Below are positions 34,941 through 43,586 of a stretch of 64,000 nt of DNA, one piece after another. The first letter of the stretch is position 1. Every line of letters begins with the position of its first letter. The stretch is taken from NCBI GenBank assembly GCA_001899685.1, contig MKWG01000003.1:124001-188000 (forward strand), in the 5' to 3' direction. Made by a program: the position numbers and the translations under genes. Source of the stretch: Sphingobacteriales bacterium 44-15 (GTDB taxonomy: Bacteria > Bacteroidota > Bacteroidia > Chitinophagales > Chitinophagaceae). Under the pieces are notes generated by a model that did no database searches, was not told the DNA's origin, and worked only from the letters and a program-made list of their open reading frames with translations.

Positions 34941-36137
34941 ATGAAACATATCTTCACAGCCCTGCTGTTTATGTTTGTAAACAGTCTTGTATATACCCGG
35001 GCACAGCCATCACCTGAAAATAGTAATGACGAAAAGTTCAAAGTCAACCATGGTCCTTACCTGCAGCATCTCGGGGAAACAGAAGTTACATTTGTGTGGA
35101 CTACCAATAAAGAAGCCGTTGCCTGGGTGGAATTAGCTCCCGACGACAGTACCAATTTTTATAATACAGAAAGAAAAAAATATTTTTCAGCAAGCCACGG
35201 GCTGAAAAACGTTGATACCATTCACGTGGTACATATCGGGCATTTACAGCCGGGAACTAAATACCGGTATCGCATATTCTCCCAGGAGGTACTAAGCCAC
35301 AAAGGAATTGAAGTAAGATATGGTGAGGTAGCGGCTACCCGCGTGTTTATGAGAACGCCTCCCTCATTCAGAACCAATGATCATCAAAAAAAGGATATTT
35401 CTTTTTTAATGGTAAATGATATCCATGAACGGAATGAAATGCTGAAAACGCTCCTGAAAGGCGCCGACTGGACAAATACCGACCTGGTATTATTCGATGG
35501 GGATATGGTCAATTCCTCGAGAAATGAGGAGCAGATGTTTGCAAGCTACCTGGATACGGCAGTTCAGTTATTTGCCAGCCAGACACCAATGTATTATGCC
35601 CGTGGAAATCACGAAACACGGGGAGAGTTCGCGGATGCTTTTGCAAAATATTTTCCCGGCCCCAACGGTAAACTGTATTACATGTTCAGGCAGGGGCCTG
35701 TTTGTTTTATTATGCTTGATTCAGGAGAAGACAAGCCCGACTCTGATATAGAATACGGCGGGATAACTGCTTTCGACGTCTATCGCGATGAGCAGGCTGC
35801 ATGGCTGAAAGAAGCCATCCACAGCAAAATGTTTACAGAAGCGCCCTTTAAAATTGCGGTTGCCCATATCCCTCCTTTCAGGGGATGGCATGGCGAGGAA
35901 GAAATAGCCAATAAATTTGTGCCCCTGCTTAATGAAGGAGGCATCGATGTCATGCTTTGCGCCCACCTGCACCGCTTCGTCAGAAAAGATCCCAAGCCGG
36001 GAGATTATAATTTTCCCGTCATCGTTAATTCCAATCATTCTGTATTGAAAGCGAAAGCGGATAATGCAACATTAAAAATTACGATCGTGGACGCCAATGG
36101 CTCTACGCTGGATTCGGTTACCATAAACAGGCGCTGA
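34941..36137 (+). CDS. Secreted purple-acid-phosphatase-like metallophosphoesterase
   Basis: An exported 398-residue metallophosphatase. After the signal peptide (ALLFMFVNSLVYTRAQ) comes a fibronectin-III-like N-terminal domain (about 35-140, VNHGPYLQHLGETEVTFVW), as in purple acid phosphatases. The calcineurin-like metal-site motifs follow in order: VNDIHE (about 157), FDGDMVNSS (about 185), ARGNHETR (about 220), VAHIPPFRGWHG (about 308) and CAHLHRF (about 340). In the first motif the usual DxH is D-I-H. It should release phosphate from esters in the periplasm or at the cell surface. It is downstream of the beta-helix gene on the same strand. Confidence 0.9.
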   Translation: MKHIFTALLFMFVNSLVYTRAQPSPENSNDEKFKVNHGPYLQHLGETEVTFVWTTNKEAVAWVELAPDDSTNFYNTERKKYFSASHGLKNVDTIHVVHIGHLQPGTKYRYRIFSQEVLSHKGIEVRYGEVAATRVFMRTPPSFRTNDHQKKDISFLMVNDIHERNEMLKTLLKGADWTNTDLVLFDGDMVNSSRNEEQMFASYLDTAVQLFASQTPMYYARGNHETRGEFADAFAKYFPGPNGKLYYMFRQGPVCFIMLDSGEDKPDSDIEYGGITAFDVYRDEQAAWLKEAIHSKMFTEAPFKIAVAHIPPFRGWHGEEEIANKFVPLLNEGGIDVMLCAHLHRFVRKDPKPGDYNFPVIVNSNHSVLKAKADNATLKITIVDANGSTLDSVTINRR

Positions 36138-36412
36138 TGATTAAACAGTGCTTCTTGTCTCATTTTTTGCCCTTTATGAACTTGCCTTTAAACGCAAGGG
36201 AAATTGCGTTCCCCGAAATACAGCCATTGCCCTGGTTTGAAACTGCCAGACAGGCGTCATTTCGTGGACGAGCGTGGCATTACTGATACTGTAGCCCGGT
36301 GGTATACGAACCTGTTAAACCTTATGCTGCCGTAACATACTATCTGTTTTAATGGAGAAATGTTACCGTCTGGTGCAATTGCAATAGCTTCTTTATTATT
36401 GAACTTATCCAT

Positions 36413-37552
36413 TTATTGCCGGCGCATCAGGTCAAGGAATTTTTTATCGAGCTTATGACCATACCAGTCTTCATAGTCAACATCTGCCCGCCGCGAATCC
36501 AGCACGCCAAAGTCGCCAATGAAATTCCACACGGCAAAACCAATCCCTGCAGCAGTAAGTATATCCAGCACATCCGAGAACCAGGCAAGAAAAACAGGGT
36601 GCGGTGTTTTGTTCCAGCAGCCACATTCACCGCAATGCACGCCCACACCTTTTTGTATAATGTCTTTCCAGGGCAGGTAAAATGTTTCAAGCATTGATTT
36701 GTTCAGGTACTTATCCCCCACCTGACCCGGCCATTCAGGCTCGGGCATGTGCTCAATATCCTTATTAGCCCACGGCGCCTTGTAGTGTGATATCGCACCG
36801 GGATAATATCCCCTGCAACTTTGTGCAATATGCAGATCAATGATCTCCGGCACAGGCGATGTTCCCACACTATTCCCGTCGGCTATCACCAGCGCTCCCG
36901 GGTTTTCCTTACGGATGGCTTCCGCAGCGCCTTTTGCCACTTTCCGGTAAATACCGCCGGGCACAGGGCCGGATGCCGAATGCTGATCATTCATATCTTC
37001 CCGCATAGCAGGTTCGTTTACAAGGTCAAAGCTGATTTTTTTAGCAGAGAAATTTTTATACCGTTTTGCCCACATATTCCAGTGAAAATAAAAGGCATTC
37101 TGCGCCGCTTCGTCTTTCCACAGATTAAACGGCTCATGAAACCCGGCGTTGATGCAATATCCTGGCGCACGATGCAGGTTGAGGCTTGCATGCATACCAT
37201 GTTTATGCGCCATTGCCACCAATGCATCTATTTTATCCACCATTTCGTTGCTGATCTTGTACACATCATCAGCAGTAATATTTTTCGACCTGTCTATATC
37301 AAGATAGCAGGGATATGCGATGGGAATACGCACAAAATCAAAACCCCAGTCGCGCATCCATTTAAAATGATCTTCTATAGTAACATTCCTGTTTGCCGCA
37401 GGATCGGGAGCAAAAAAATCAAGCAGATTAAATCCTTTCCAGCGGGGCAGCCTGTTTTTGAAAGACGTATGTGCAGGAGCAGCAAATACATTACCGGCAG
37501 TTACGGACGCCGCGGCAAGTCCAACGTTTTTGATAAATGATTTTCTGTTCAT
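36413..37552 (-). CDS. Exported glycoside hydrolase family 5-type enzyme
   Basis: A 379-residue (beta/alpha)8 glycosidase of the cellulase (GH5) type, exported through a signal that resembles a Tat leader without the twin Arg (NRKSFIKNVGLAAASVTAG). The acid/base Glu lies in ISFDLVNEPAM (about 179) and the nucleophile Glu in GVHCGECGCWN (about 309), with GFDFVRIPIAYPC and MHASLNLHRAPGYC upstream as in the family. Substrate may be beta-glucan, mannan or similar. It is convergent with the metallophosphatase gene; the 275-bp spacer holds only a 7-bp hairpin AACGCAA/TTGCGTT (36191-36210) and no gene. Confidence 0.9.
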   Translation of the reverse strand: MNRKSFIKNVGLAAASVTAGNVFAAPAHTSFKNRLPRWKGFNLLDFFAPDPAANRNVTIEDHFKWMRDWGFDFVRIPIAYPCYLDIDRSKNITADDVYKISNEMVDKIDALVAMAHKHGMHASLNLHRAPGYCINAGFHEPFNLWKDEAAQNAFYFHWNMWAKRYKNFSAKKISFDLVNEPAMREDMNDQHSASGPVPGGIYRKVAKGAAEAIRKENPGALVIADGNSVGTSPVPEIIDLHIAQSCRGYYPGAISHYKAPWANKDIEHMPEPEWPGQVGDKYLNKSMLETFYLPWKDIIQKGVGVHCGECGCWNKTPHPVFLAWFSDVLDILTAAGIGFAVWNFIGDFGVLDSRRADVDYEDWYGHKLDKKFLDLMRRQ

Positions 37553-37606
37553 AGCAATATTATAGTGAGATGCTAATATACGGGGATTAACAGTGCATAC
37601 ACCATG

Positions 37607-39253
37607 CTATATGCAGAACCTTCTCGAAAAAGCACACAACGAGATATTTAATATGGCGGCGAAGCTGAGCAGATCCTGCTTTACAGGAGCAGGCGTTATC
37701 GGACCGGTATTCCCAAACAATACAATGGACGCCCAATAATAAGGCATCTGGTTAGCTTTTATCCCTTGTTTTACAAATTCTATTTTCGCTTGCTGCAATG
37801 CCTTATTCCTGGGTACCCCCATCTTCAACAACCTGTAAAATGATTCACTTACGGCATACACAACTTTATTTTCTACCTGCCACAATGTAGCTACAGCACT
37901 TGGTATACCTGCATATACAAACCTGTCTGCCATACTATAACTATCCGGCCCGTCTCCGCTGCCCGCTACCGCGGTTTCACAACCTGCCAGAAAAACAAGC
38001 TGCAACCGCTTTTTTTTAGTTAAGTCAATATCCTTCATATAAACAGGATTGTCATGTAAAAACAAAATGGGCTGTGCGCTGTGGAGCCCGGCATGGGAAT
38101 AAATATGAAGAACACTGCAATTTCCCATAGACTCAAGAAATGCTTTTCTGGAGGCAGTCTTCCTGGACAATATTTTAGGAGCTGCAAAGCAATCTTCAAT
38201 TTTCTGCAGTGATTGCACAGCGCCAAACAAACGGGGAAGAGCCACTTCCGGAGCGTAACATTCAGGTGCTATCCCCAGGAAATCATTATCCCCTATGGTG
38301 AGACGATCAGCTATCCGGAACTGGCCGGTAGCTGAATGAGTATAACTAATTGCAAAATGATATAATAGAAAATCATGTCCTTCCCGGTCAATGGTAAGCG
38401 CGTCGAAAGGGATGAAATGCTCTCCCGGCGATACCAGTATGCTGCCGGGTTGTATATCCATAGGAGCAAAGAGCTTTTGATACAGTATATTGGCGGTATG
38501 GGCATAGCTGCCATATTGCGCATTCAGCAATTGCCTGTCGGCGCATAATGCAGCGAAGTGTTGCACAGTATCCCTGTAGCCGGGAAAATCAATCTTTTTA
38601 CAGACAATATTTGTCCCGCTTACCAGCAATGCATAGATGCAGTCACCATCTTCAAAATAGCTCAGATACTGCTGCTTCATTTTCAGCAGCTCGCGTTGGA
38701 GCTGTTCCAGTTTCATTGGCATCGAAACAGCGCTTTTTGCAGGACCACGCAAAAATTTACTTTGCTCCATATAATGGTATATACGCGGTATATCTTTTGC
38801 CTCGTAAGATACTTTAAGCGCAATAGCATAAAACCGGCTCAGACGGGAAGTATAGTCGTTTTTTTCAGTATTGCTGTAATCAGACCGGTTAATAGTATTT
38901 ATCAGCGACTCCTCCTGCGCGCATACAGCAGTGAACGCCTCATATATTGATTTGCAGGGCTCTTTTGCTGATACCTGCTCCAGTTCATGGCATTGGTTCA
39001 TATATTTTGTGATCAATTCATCGGTACCGGGAGATAAAAAGTATGATCTCTCCAACGGAATGCAGGGAGCCGCTCTGTGAAAAAAACTTTCATCCTCTGA
39101 GGGATAAGAGCTTATAAAAGGGTGGATATCTGGCAGTAAGACCAGACTCATTATACAAAACAGGCCCATCACTGATAAAAAGGAAGAACCTTGCCTGGTT
39201 TTTAGCAGGAATACCATCGTATAATAATTTAGAAACTTAAGCTTTCGTATCAT
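37607..39253 (-). CDS. CHAT-domain protein (caspase-like protease) with N-terminal membrane anchor
   Basis: A 548-residue protein whose C-terminal half is a CHAT domain, a caspase-HetF-type cysteine protease fold. The catalytic dyad is visible: His in VLHIYSHAGLH (about 386) and Cys in LVFLAGCETAVAGSGDG (about 423). ADRFVYAGIPSAVATLWQV and PYYWASIVLFGN are standard. The N-terminal part has one hydrophobic segment (about 22-40, FLSVMGLFCIMSLVLLP) and about 300 helical residues, of which 70-175 may be a reduced TPR-like region. Many family members carry long TPR arrays; this one does not. The last 30 residues look like a second weak membrane segment. No partner gene is adjacent. Confidence 0.9.
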   Translation of the reverse strand: MIRKLKFLNYYTMVFLLKTRQGSSFLSVMGLFCIMSLVLLPDIHPFISSYPSEDESFFHRAAPCIPLERSYFLSPGTDELITKYMNQCHELEQVSAKEPCKSIYEAFTAVCAQEESLINTINRSDYSNTEKNDYTSRLSRFYAIALKVSYEAKDIPRIYHYMEQSKFLRGPAKSAVSMPMKLEQLQRELLKMKQQYLSYFEDGDCIYALLVSGTNIVCKKIDFPGYRDTVQHFAALCADRQLLNAQYGSYAHTANILYQKLFAPMDIQPGSILVSPGEHFIPFDALTIDREGHDFLLYHFAISYTHSATGQFRIADRLTIGDNDFLGIAPECYAPEVALPRLFGAVQSLQKIEDCFAAPKILSRKTASRKAFLESMGNCSVLHIYSHAGLHSAQPILFLHDNPVYMKDIDLTKKKRLQLVFLAGCETAVAGSGDGPDSYSMADRFVYAGIPSAVATLWQVENKVVYAVSESFYRLLKMGVPRNKALQQAKIEFVKQGIKANQMPYYWASIVLFGNTGPITPAPVKQDLLSFAAILNISLCAFSRRFCI

Positions 39254-39786
39254 TTATTCTGATATGCTATACGGGGATAGCAGCCTGAGATATTGATACA
39301 ACCCGCTCCGTTCATTTTTGGATAAGGTCATCCCTTTGCTATAGGTAAGTTTTTCTGAGATTATGGCTGGATCATTATAAAGGAGTCTTTGTTCAGGATA
39401 TTGGCCGGATATCTGGTAACCCATACCCGAAAAGATTTAATAGGGAAGGAATAATGAAATAGCAGGTGCTTGTGTATTTACCAATAAGCGTATTTATCAA
39501 TTGCTGAAGTTAAAAGCCAAAACAATCTACCTAAATTAAAAGGAATTTCCAATACAATTTTAGTCGTAAGCAGTTTTTCTTATGCAGCGTGTAAAAAAGT
39601 TGAGTTAACGGGCGTTACAAGCAGGCCTGCTCCGGTACGGCAGCCTTAACGATAAAAGCTACAATCTTTTCACCGCCATGAAACCGGTTGGAACTTAAAT
39701 ATTTTTATTTTACCTGTTGACAAAAAGCATTCATTACAATGACAGCGGTCATAGGTAAATGCCTGCGGCGGTCATAATATTGTGCC
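39254..39786. other. 533-bp spacer with a possible gene remnant
   Basis: No intact gene is visible. From 39488 to 39649 one plus-strand frame is open for 54 codons with no start codon. Its translation contains ILVVSSFSYAACKKVELTG, which looks like a lipoprotein signal and lipobox (SYAAC). Just before it, another plus frame reads VFTNKRIYQLLKLKAKTIYL before a stop. This suggests a small decayed lipoprotein gene, or chance. The rest shows no hairpin or promoter that I can support. Confidence 0.3.
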
Positions 39787-40179
39787 ATGAAAGATTCACG
39801 TAAGTTTTATAAAGCATTGGGCGATTTATTTTATGCTGTAGCAGCCGCCGATCATATTGTAAGAGCAGAAGAAAGAGAGCAACTGGACAACGAGATACAG
39901 TTTGCATGGAAGCATTATGACAACAGTACCGACCGCTTTGGCAGTGACAGGGCTTTCCTGACCGAATTTGAATTTGAGGCAATGGAAGACAACATGACTC
40001 CTGCCGAAGAAGCATACGAAGCCTTTGAAGCGTATTTTAGCGACCATCAGCAGGAAATTGATACACATACCCGTATACGTATTTTTAACAGTGCACGTCA
40101 TATAGCGGAAGCGATACGCAAGCTCAATAAAGAAGAAACAAAATATCTTGTACGATTAAAGCATTTGTTGAGTGTCTGA
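39787..40179 (+). CDS. TerB-like helical protein
   Basis: A 130-residue, all-helical, acidic cytoplasmic protein without signal or membrane segments. The N-terminus KALGDLFYAVAAADHIVRAEEREQL has the pattern of the TerB/DjlA-N fold (a helix with A-A-D followed by an E-rich turn), where Asp/Glu residues bind metal. The second half (DTHTRIRIFNSARHIAEAIRKLNKEE) would be the matching helix pair. TerB-type proteins are linked to stress responses, but this short single-domain form has no known role. It is alone on the plus strand. Confidence 0.65.
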   Translation: MKDSRKFYKALGDLFYAVAAADHIVRAEEREQLDNEIQFAWKHYDNSTDRFGSDRAFLTEFEFEAMEDNMTPAEEAYEAFEAYFSDHQQEIDTHTRIRIFNSARHIAEAIRKLNKEETKYLVRLKHLLSV

Positions 40180-40308
40180 GGAGCGCTAATTTTACAGCCG
40201 GGACTCACCACATAGCCTTACGGCCCGCTGTTTTTCTTAATTGCTTTTTTAACCTATATACAGCATCGCCATTCACAAAAATGGTGAATTTTTAAATATT
40301 CCGGACGA

Positions 40309-40941
40309 TCACAAATTCTTCTCATAGGCATATGCTTTTATAAAGCCTGACCAATATTCCTTTTCCTGCAGCAGCCGGTATGGAACGCTTTTAAAATGTT
40401 GCGTTATATCAACAACGTTCTTTGCCTTGACCCCGCAGGTGACCCGGAAGAAAATATACATTATCCGCAACAGCAGCTTCTGCCATGGCTTCGGCTGGCT
40501 GGCATCAATGCAAAAGTCAACGAACAACCACCTGCCCCCCGGACGAAGCGCATGATGCAACAGTTGAAATATATGTGCTGCCTCCTCAGGCAAAAAGTTA
40601 TCAAACAGGTAAGGCGTAAGCACGATATCAAACAGACCGGTGAAAGTATACTCCTCTATGGGCAAACAAATAAAAGCGACTGTATTTTCACCGGTTTTTC
40701 TTTGCCTGGAGAGCGCCACCATTTTTGCTGAAGCTTCAACATATATAATATCAAGCCCGGCAGGATGATCTGCGGCTATCCTCTCCAGTATCCATCCGGT
40801 GCCACCTCCAACAATGAGTATCCTGCTTTTCGGAGGTATCCATTTCAACAGACCGGACTGCGACCGCTGCAGCGCCTTTCCGAAAACCAGCCCGCCCAAT
40901 ATATCATATATCCCGGCAATGCTGTCGTAGTTATTTGCCAT
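40309..40941 (-). CDS. Class I SAM-dependent methyltransferase
   Basis: A 210-residue soluble methyltransferase. Motif I is ILIVGGGTGWILERI (about 40-54), the acidic ribose-binding residue follows in DIIYVEAS, and FDIVLTPYLFDNFLPEE is the post-motif. RPGGRWLFVDF is the usual motif IV-like strand. The substrate cannot be read. It starts 6 bp after the stop of the UbiA-like membrane gene, so the two are co-transcribed. This pairing would suit modification of a prenylated or quinone-like product, but the UbiA-like partner lacks a full active site. Confidence 0.87.
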   Translation of the reverse strand: MANNYDSIAGIYDILGGLVFGKALQRSQSGLLKWIPPKSRILIVGGGTGWILERIAADHPAGLDIIYVEASAKMVALSRQRKTGENTVAFICLPIEEYTFTGLFDIVLTPYLFDNFLPEEAAHIFQLLHHALRPGGRWLFVDFCIDASQPKPWQKLLLRIMYIFFRVTCGVKAKNVVDITQHFKSVPYRLLQEKEYWSGFIKAYAYEKNL

Positions 40942-40947
40942 CCGTAT

Positions 40948-41859
40948 TTATTTCGACACTATTGTACTTAAAATACCACAAAGTGCTTTTATAAGTAATA
41001 ACCCGTCTATTATGATGAGATAATACAGTATCTCCCTTGGTTGATGCAATGAATACGCTACCATCAACAGGCAAATAAAAGGTACCAGGTTAATAAGCAC
41101 GGGGAGATAACCGAAATTATTATATGCAGCAAAAATTATAAATGCCACAAACCCTATCAGCAGCAGAGGTATCAGTACGAATGAAATGGTTTTGTTCAGC
41201 CCGAAACGAACAGCAAATGTCTTAAGCTCCCTGTTGGCATCATCTGCATAATCTTTAATGTCAAACATGATCGCGTTTACCGTACAGAACATCCAGTTTT
41301 TTACAAAAAGCCAGATCAGCAGACCGGTTTTATTTATTAAAAGCCCATTCTCCGTCATATGCACCACCACGGGCAGCAACGATACACATCCCGCCCATAC
41401 ATACCCGATCACAAAAGGCTTCAGCCACCCGGTGTTCCGGAGGTTAATTGATAAAAAAGAGGGGGGCAGCAGCCCGTAATACAATATTCCCGCCACAGGA
41501 ATAGAAAACAATAACAGCCAGTAATAAAAAGGCAGATCAGCCAGCCCCGGCAATGCCGCTTTCACCTGCCATATACCAAGCAACGCACATACAATGGCAA
41601 TGACCAACTGGCTTTTTTTTATAAAAGAATGATGACGCCGGTACCACTCCGTTCTCGGGTTAGGCGATGAAGCGATATTTGCGGGAACAGTATATGCCCA
41701 TGTGTAATACAGCACCGTGGCAAAAAAAAGGAACAGGTAATAGTATATTGCATTTAATGGTAAGCCCAGCTGGCATACCGTTTCAACAGACAATGCCACC
41801 GCCAGCAATCCAACAAAATAGTTGGCAAAAAAAACAAACTGGATTATCCTTTTATACAC
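40948..41859 (-). CDS. UbiA-like membrane protein (prenyltransferase fold, first Asp-rich motif not seen)
   Basis: A membrane protein with about eight or nine helices. I use the GTG at 41859 (303 residues, V-Y-K-R-I-I-Q); the longer frame to 42018 runs into a dispersed CGCAAAG repeat and is not believable. The sequence FDIKDYADDANRELKTFAVRFG (split) matches the second UbiA motif D-x-x-D-x-x-x-D. The first motif N-D-x-x-D, normally in the loop after helix 2, is absent: the corresponding stretch reads TVPANIASSPNPRTEWYRRHH (split). Such proteins may be inactive or use another substrate. The methyltransferase follows on the same strand. Confidence 0.75.
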   Translation of the reverse strand: MYKRIIQFVFFANYFVGLLAVALSVETVCQLGLPLNAIYYYLFLFFATVLYYTWAYTVPANIASSPNPRTEWYRRHHSFIKKSQLVIAIVCALLGIWQVKAALPGLADLPFYYWLLLFSIPVAGILYYGLLPPSFLSINLRNTGWLKPFVIGYVWAGCVSLLPVVVHMTENGLLINKTGLLIWLFVKNWMFCTVNAIMFDIKDYADDANRELKTFAVRFGLNKTISFVLIPLLLIGFVAFIIFAAYNNFGYLPVLINLVPFICLLMVAYSLHQPREILYYLIIIDGLLLIKALCGILSTIVSK

Positions 41860-41918
41860 CCTCAGAAATTGGCTAAAAGAAGTAAAAGTAAGCCAACATA
41901 GAATTTGTTCAGATTTAT

Positions 41919-42033
41919 TTTTTACCGCAAAGATGCGCAAAGCTTTTACGCAAAGAAAGCACAAAGGAGGCGATTTGACCAGGCAGGTTCTTAGCGAACT
42001 TTGCGATATCCTTTGCAACCTTTGCGGTTAAAG
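41919..42033. repeat. CGCAAAG-type intergenic repeat
   Basis: TTTACCGCAAAGATGCGCAAAG at the left end (split) faces CTTTGCAACCTTTGCGGTTA at the right end as an inverted repeat. The middle reads CGCAAAGAAAGCACAAAGG then AGGCGATTTGACC. A shorter relative occurs at 14590-14624 (CGCAAAGAAGGCGATTTGAT) and another at 52213-52259. It sits between aroE and the UbiA-like gene. Confidence 0.75.
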
Positions 42034-42038
42034 ATTTA

Positions 42039-42770
42039 TCAGGCTTCATTCCATATTTTCCAGCTGGCTTCGGCCTGGTTCACAAGCATATCCAACCCGT
42101 TCTGTATATCGGCGCCACGCTGTTCTCCCCTGCTGAGAAAAATTGTCTTTTCCGGGTTATAAACAAGGTCAAATAAAAAATGATGCGGACCTATTCCTTC
42201 ATACGGAATATCAGGATATTTATCCTGGTGTGGATACATGCCTGCAGGTGATGCATTAACGATCAATGTGTGCTCCCGGATAAGCGTTTCATCAAGATCA
42301 CCATAAGCAATGGCTTTTTCACCGGGTGCCCGGCTTACGAATGTATAGGGAATGCCGGTCTTTTCCAGCACATAGGCAACAGCCCTGGCAGCGCCGCCAG
42401 TCCCCAGTATAAGCGCATTTTTATGATAAGGCCTGAGCTTCGTGTGCAGCGATTGCTCAAAGCCGATCGTATCTGTATTATAACCTGAAAGCTTACCATT
42501 CCTTATCCTGATCGAATTGCACGCATTAATTTTCGCTACATCAGGAGCCGCATCGTGCAGATAAGGAATGACTTTTTCTTTATAAGGAATGGTGACGCTT
42601 AGCCCAAGTAACCCGGGATTATCCTGTAAGATCTTTTCAAGCAGGGTGATATCTTCTATGGGATAGTTTTCATAGCTGCAATCCAGCTTTTCCCTTTCAA
42701 ATTTTTCAGTGAAATATTTTTTGGAAAAAGAATGCCCCAGGGGATAACCGATGAGCCCATATAATTTCAT
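42039..42770 (-). CDS. aroE: Shikimate dehydrogenase
   Basis: Reduces 3-dehydroshikimate to shikimate with NADPH in the aromatic amino acid pathway. The 243 residues are slightly shorter than the 270 or so of E. coli AroE, as is common in Bacteroidota. The substrate site is GYPLGHSFSKKYFTEKF (the two Ser about 13 and 15). SVTIPYKEKVIPYLHD holds the catalytic Lys (about 64), and NACNSIRI is conserved. The NADP loop is ILGTGGAARAVAYVL (about 118-132). The last residues include FDLVYNPEKTIFLSRGEQRGADIQNGLDMLVNQA (split), diagnostic. Its start overlaps the stop of the ComA-like gene by 4 bp (ATGA). Confidence 0.95.
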   Translation of the reverse strand: MKLYGLIGYPLGHSFSKKYFTEKFEREKLDCSYENYPIEDITLLEKILQDNPGLLGLSVTIPYKEKVIPYLHDAAPDVAKINACNSIRIRNGKLSGYNTDTIGFEQSLHTKLRPYHKNALILGTGGAARAVAYVLEKTGIPYTFVSRAPGEKAIAYGDLDETLIREHTLIVNASPAGMYPHQDKYPDIPYEGIGPHHFLFDLVYNPEKTIFLSRGEQRGADIQNGLDMLVNQAEASWKIWNEA

Positions 42771-43540
42771 TCTACTTCATCTTTATTTAAGAACAAATGG
42801 AAAGTATCTCCCCTTAATCCCACACGCATAGCTTCCAGGGCTATCATTTCGGAGGGAGCGATATTGCCGAGATTAACGTTACACCCCAATAATTCAATAA
42901 AGTATAATTGCTGGGCTTTTTGAGGAGCTTCCCATATAATTTTTTCTTCCGGGATCCTGGTCAGGATCTCCTGTACCAGCCCCTCCCTCACTTCTCCGGT
43001 GCCACGGTAAATGCCCACATTACCTGCTTCCCGCGCCTCGGCAATAACATATTCCGACCCGGCATTTAATTCAGCTTTCATCAGTTCTATCCACCGGTAT
43101 GGCGGGATGATATGCTCGGCATCCTTACTCCCCACTTCGCTCAGCACAACGCCATGTTTGGTCAGCTTTTCAATATAGCCGCATTTTTCGGCATGGGGAA
43201 TGGTAATGGAGCCGTCGCTTACCTCCATATACTGAATATTATACTCGCGGCACATATTGATGTAATCCTGGAACTGGTTCCTGATAACATACGCCTCAAA
43301 TAAGGTCCCTCCAAAATAAACCGGTATGTCGTATGACTGATAAATTTCAATTTTTTCCCGAAGCTGGGGGGTGATGAAAGCCGTACCAAAACCCAGTTTA
43401 ACAATATCAACGTAAGGGTGCGATATACTTAAAAAATTCTTTACTTCTCCGATGCTTAGTCCCTTATCCATTACCATAGTGACACCCCAGTGACGCGGTT
43501 TCTTGTTCCGCTGGGGAATCTGACTTAGATTAAAATTCAT
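42767..43540 (-). CDS. comA: Phosphosulfolactate synthase (ComA) family protein
   Basis: Homologue of ComA, which adds sulfite to phosphoenolpyruvate to make (2R)-phospho-3-sulfolactate, the first step of coenzyme M or sulfolactate formation. The 257 residues match the family length. Features include RHWGVTMVMDKGLS (about 16-29), VDIVKLGFGTAFIT (Lys near the barrel start), PVYFGGTLFEAYVIR, YMEVSDGSITIP and SEYVIAEAREAGNVGIYR, which together form the barrel active site. It overlaps aroE by 4 bp, so both are translated from one mRNA. In Bacteroidota, sulfonated products such as cysteate-derived sulfonolipids are a plausible end use, which is inference. Some members may have another substrate. 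Confidence 0.85.
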   Translation of the reverse strand: MNFNLSQIPQRNKKPRHWGVTMVMDKGLSIGEVKNFLSISHPYVDIVKLGFGTAFITPQLREKIEIYQSYDIPVYFGGTLFEAYVIRNQFQDYINMCREYNIQYMEVSDGSITIPHAEKCGYIEKLTKHGVVLSEVGSKDAEHIIPPYRWIELMKAELNAGSEYVIAEAREAGNVGIYRGTGEVREGLVQEILTRIPEEKIIWEAPQKAQQLYFIELLGCNVNLGNIAPSEMIALEAMRVGLRGDTFHLFLNKDEVE

Positions 43541-43586
43541 TGAGCAGTATGATATTTAAAAGAATCAGCAAAAATAAGGAAGATTC

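Noticed and set aside
41860-42018. A 53-residue N-terminal extension of the UbiA-like protein.
   Set aside because: It is encoded by a dispersed CGCAAAG repeat, and the GTG at 41859 starts the first plausible membrane-proximal segment.
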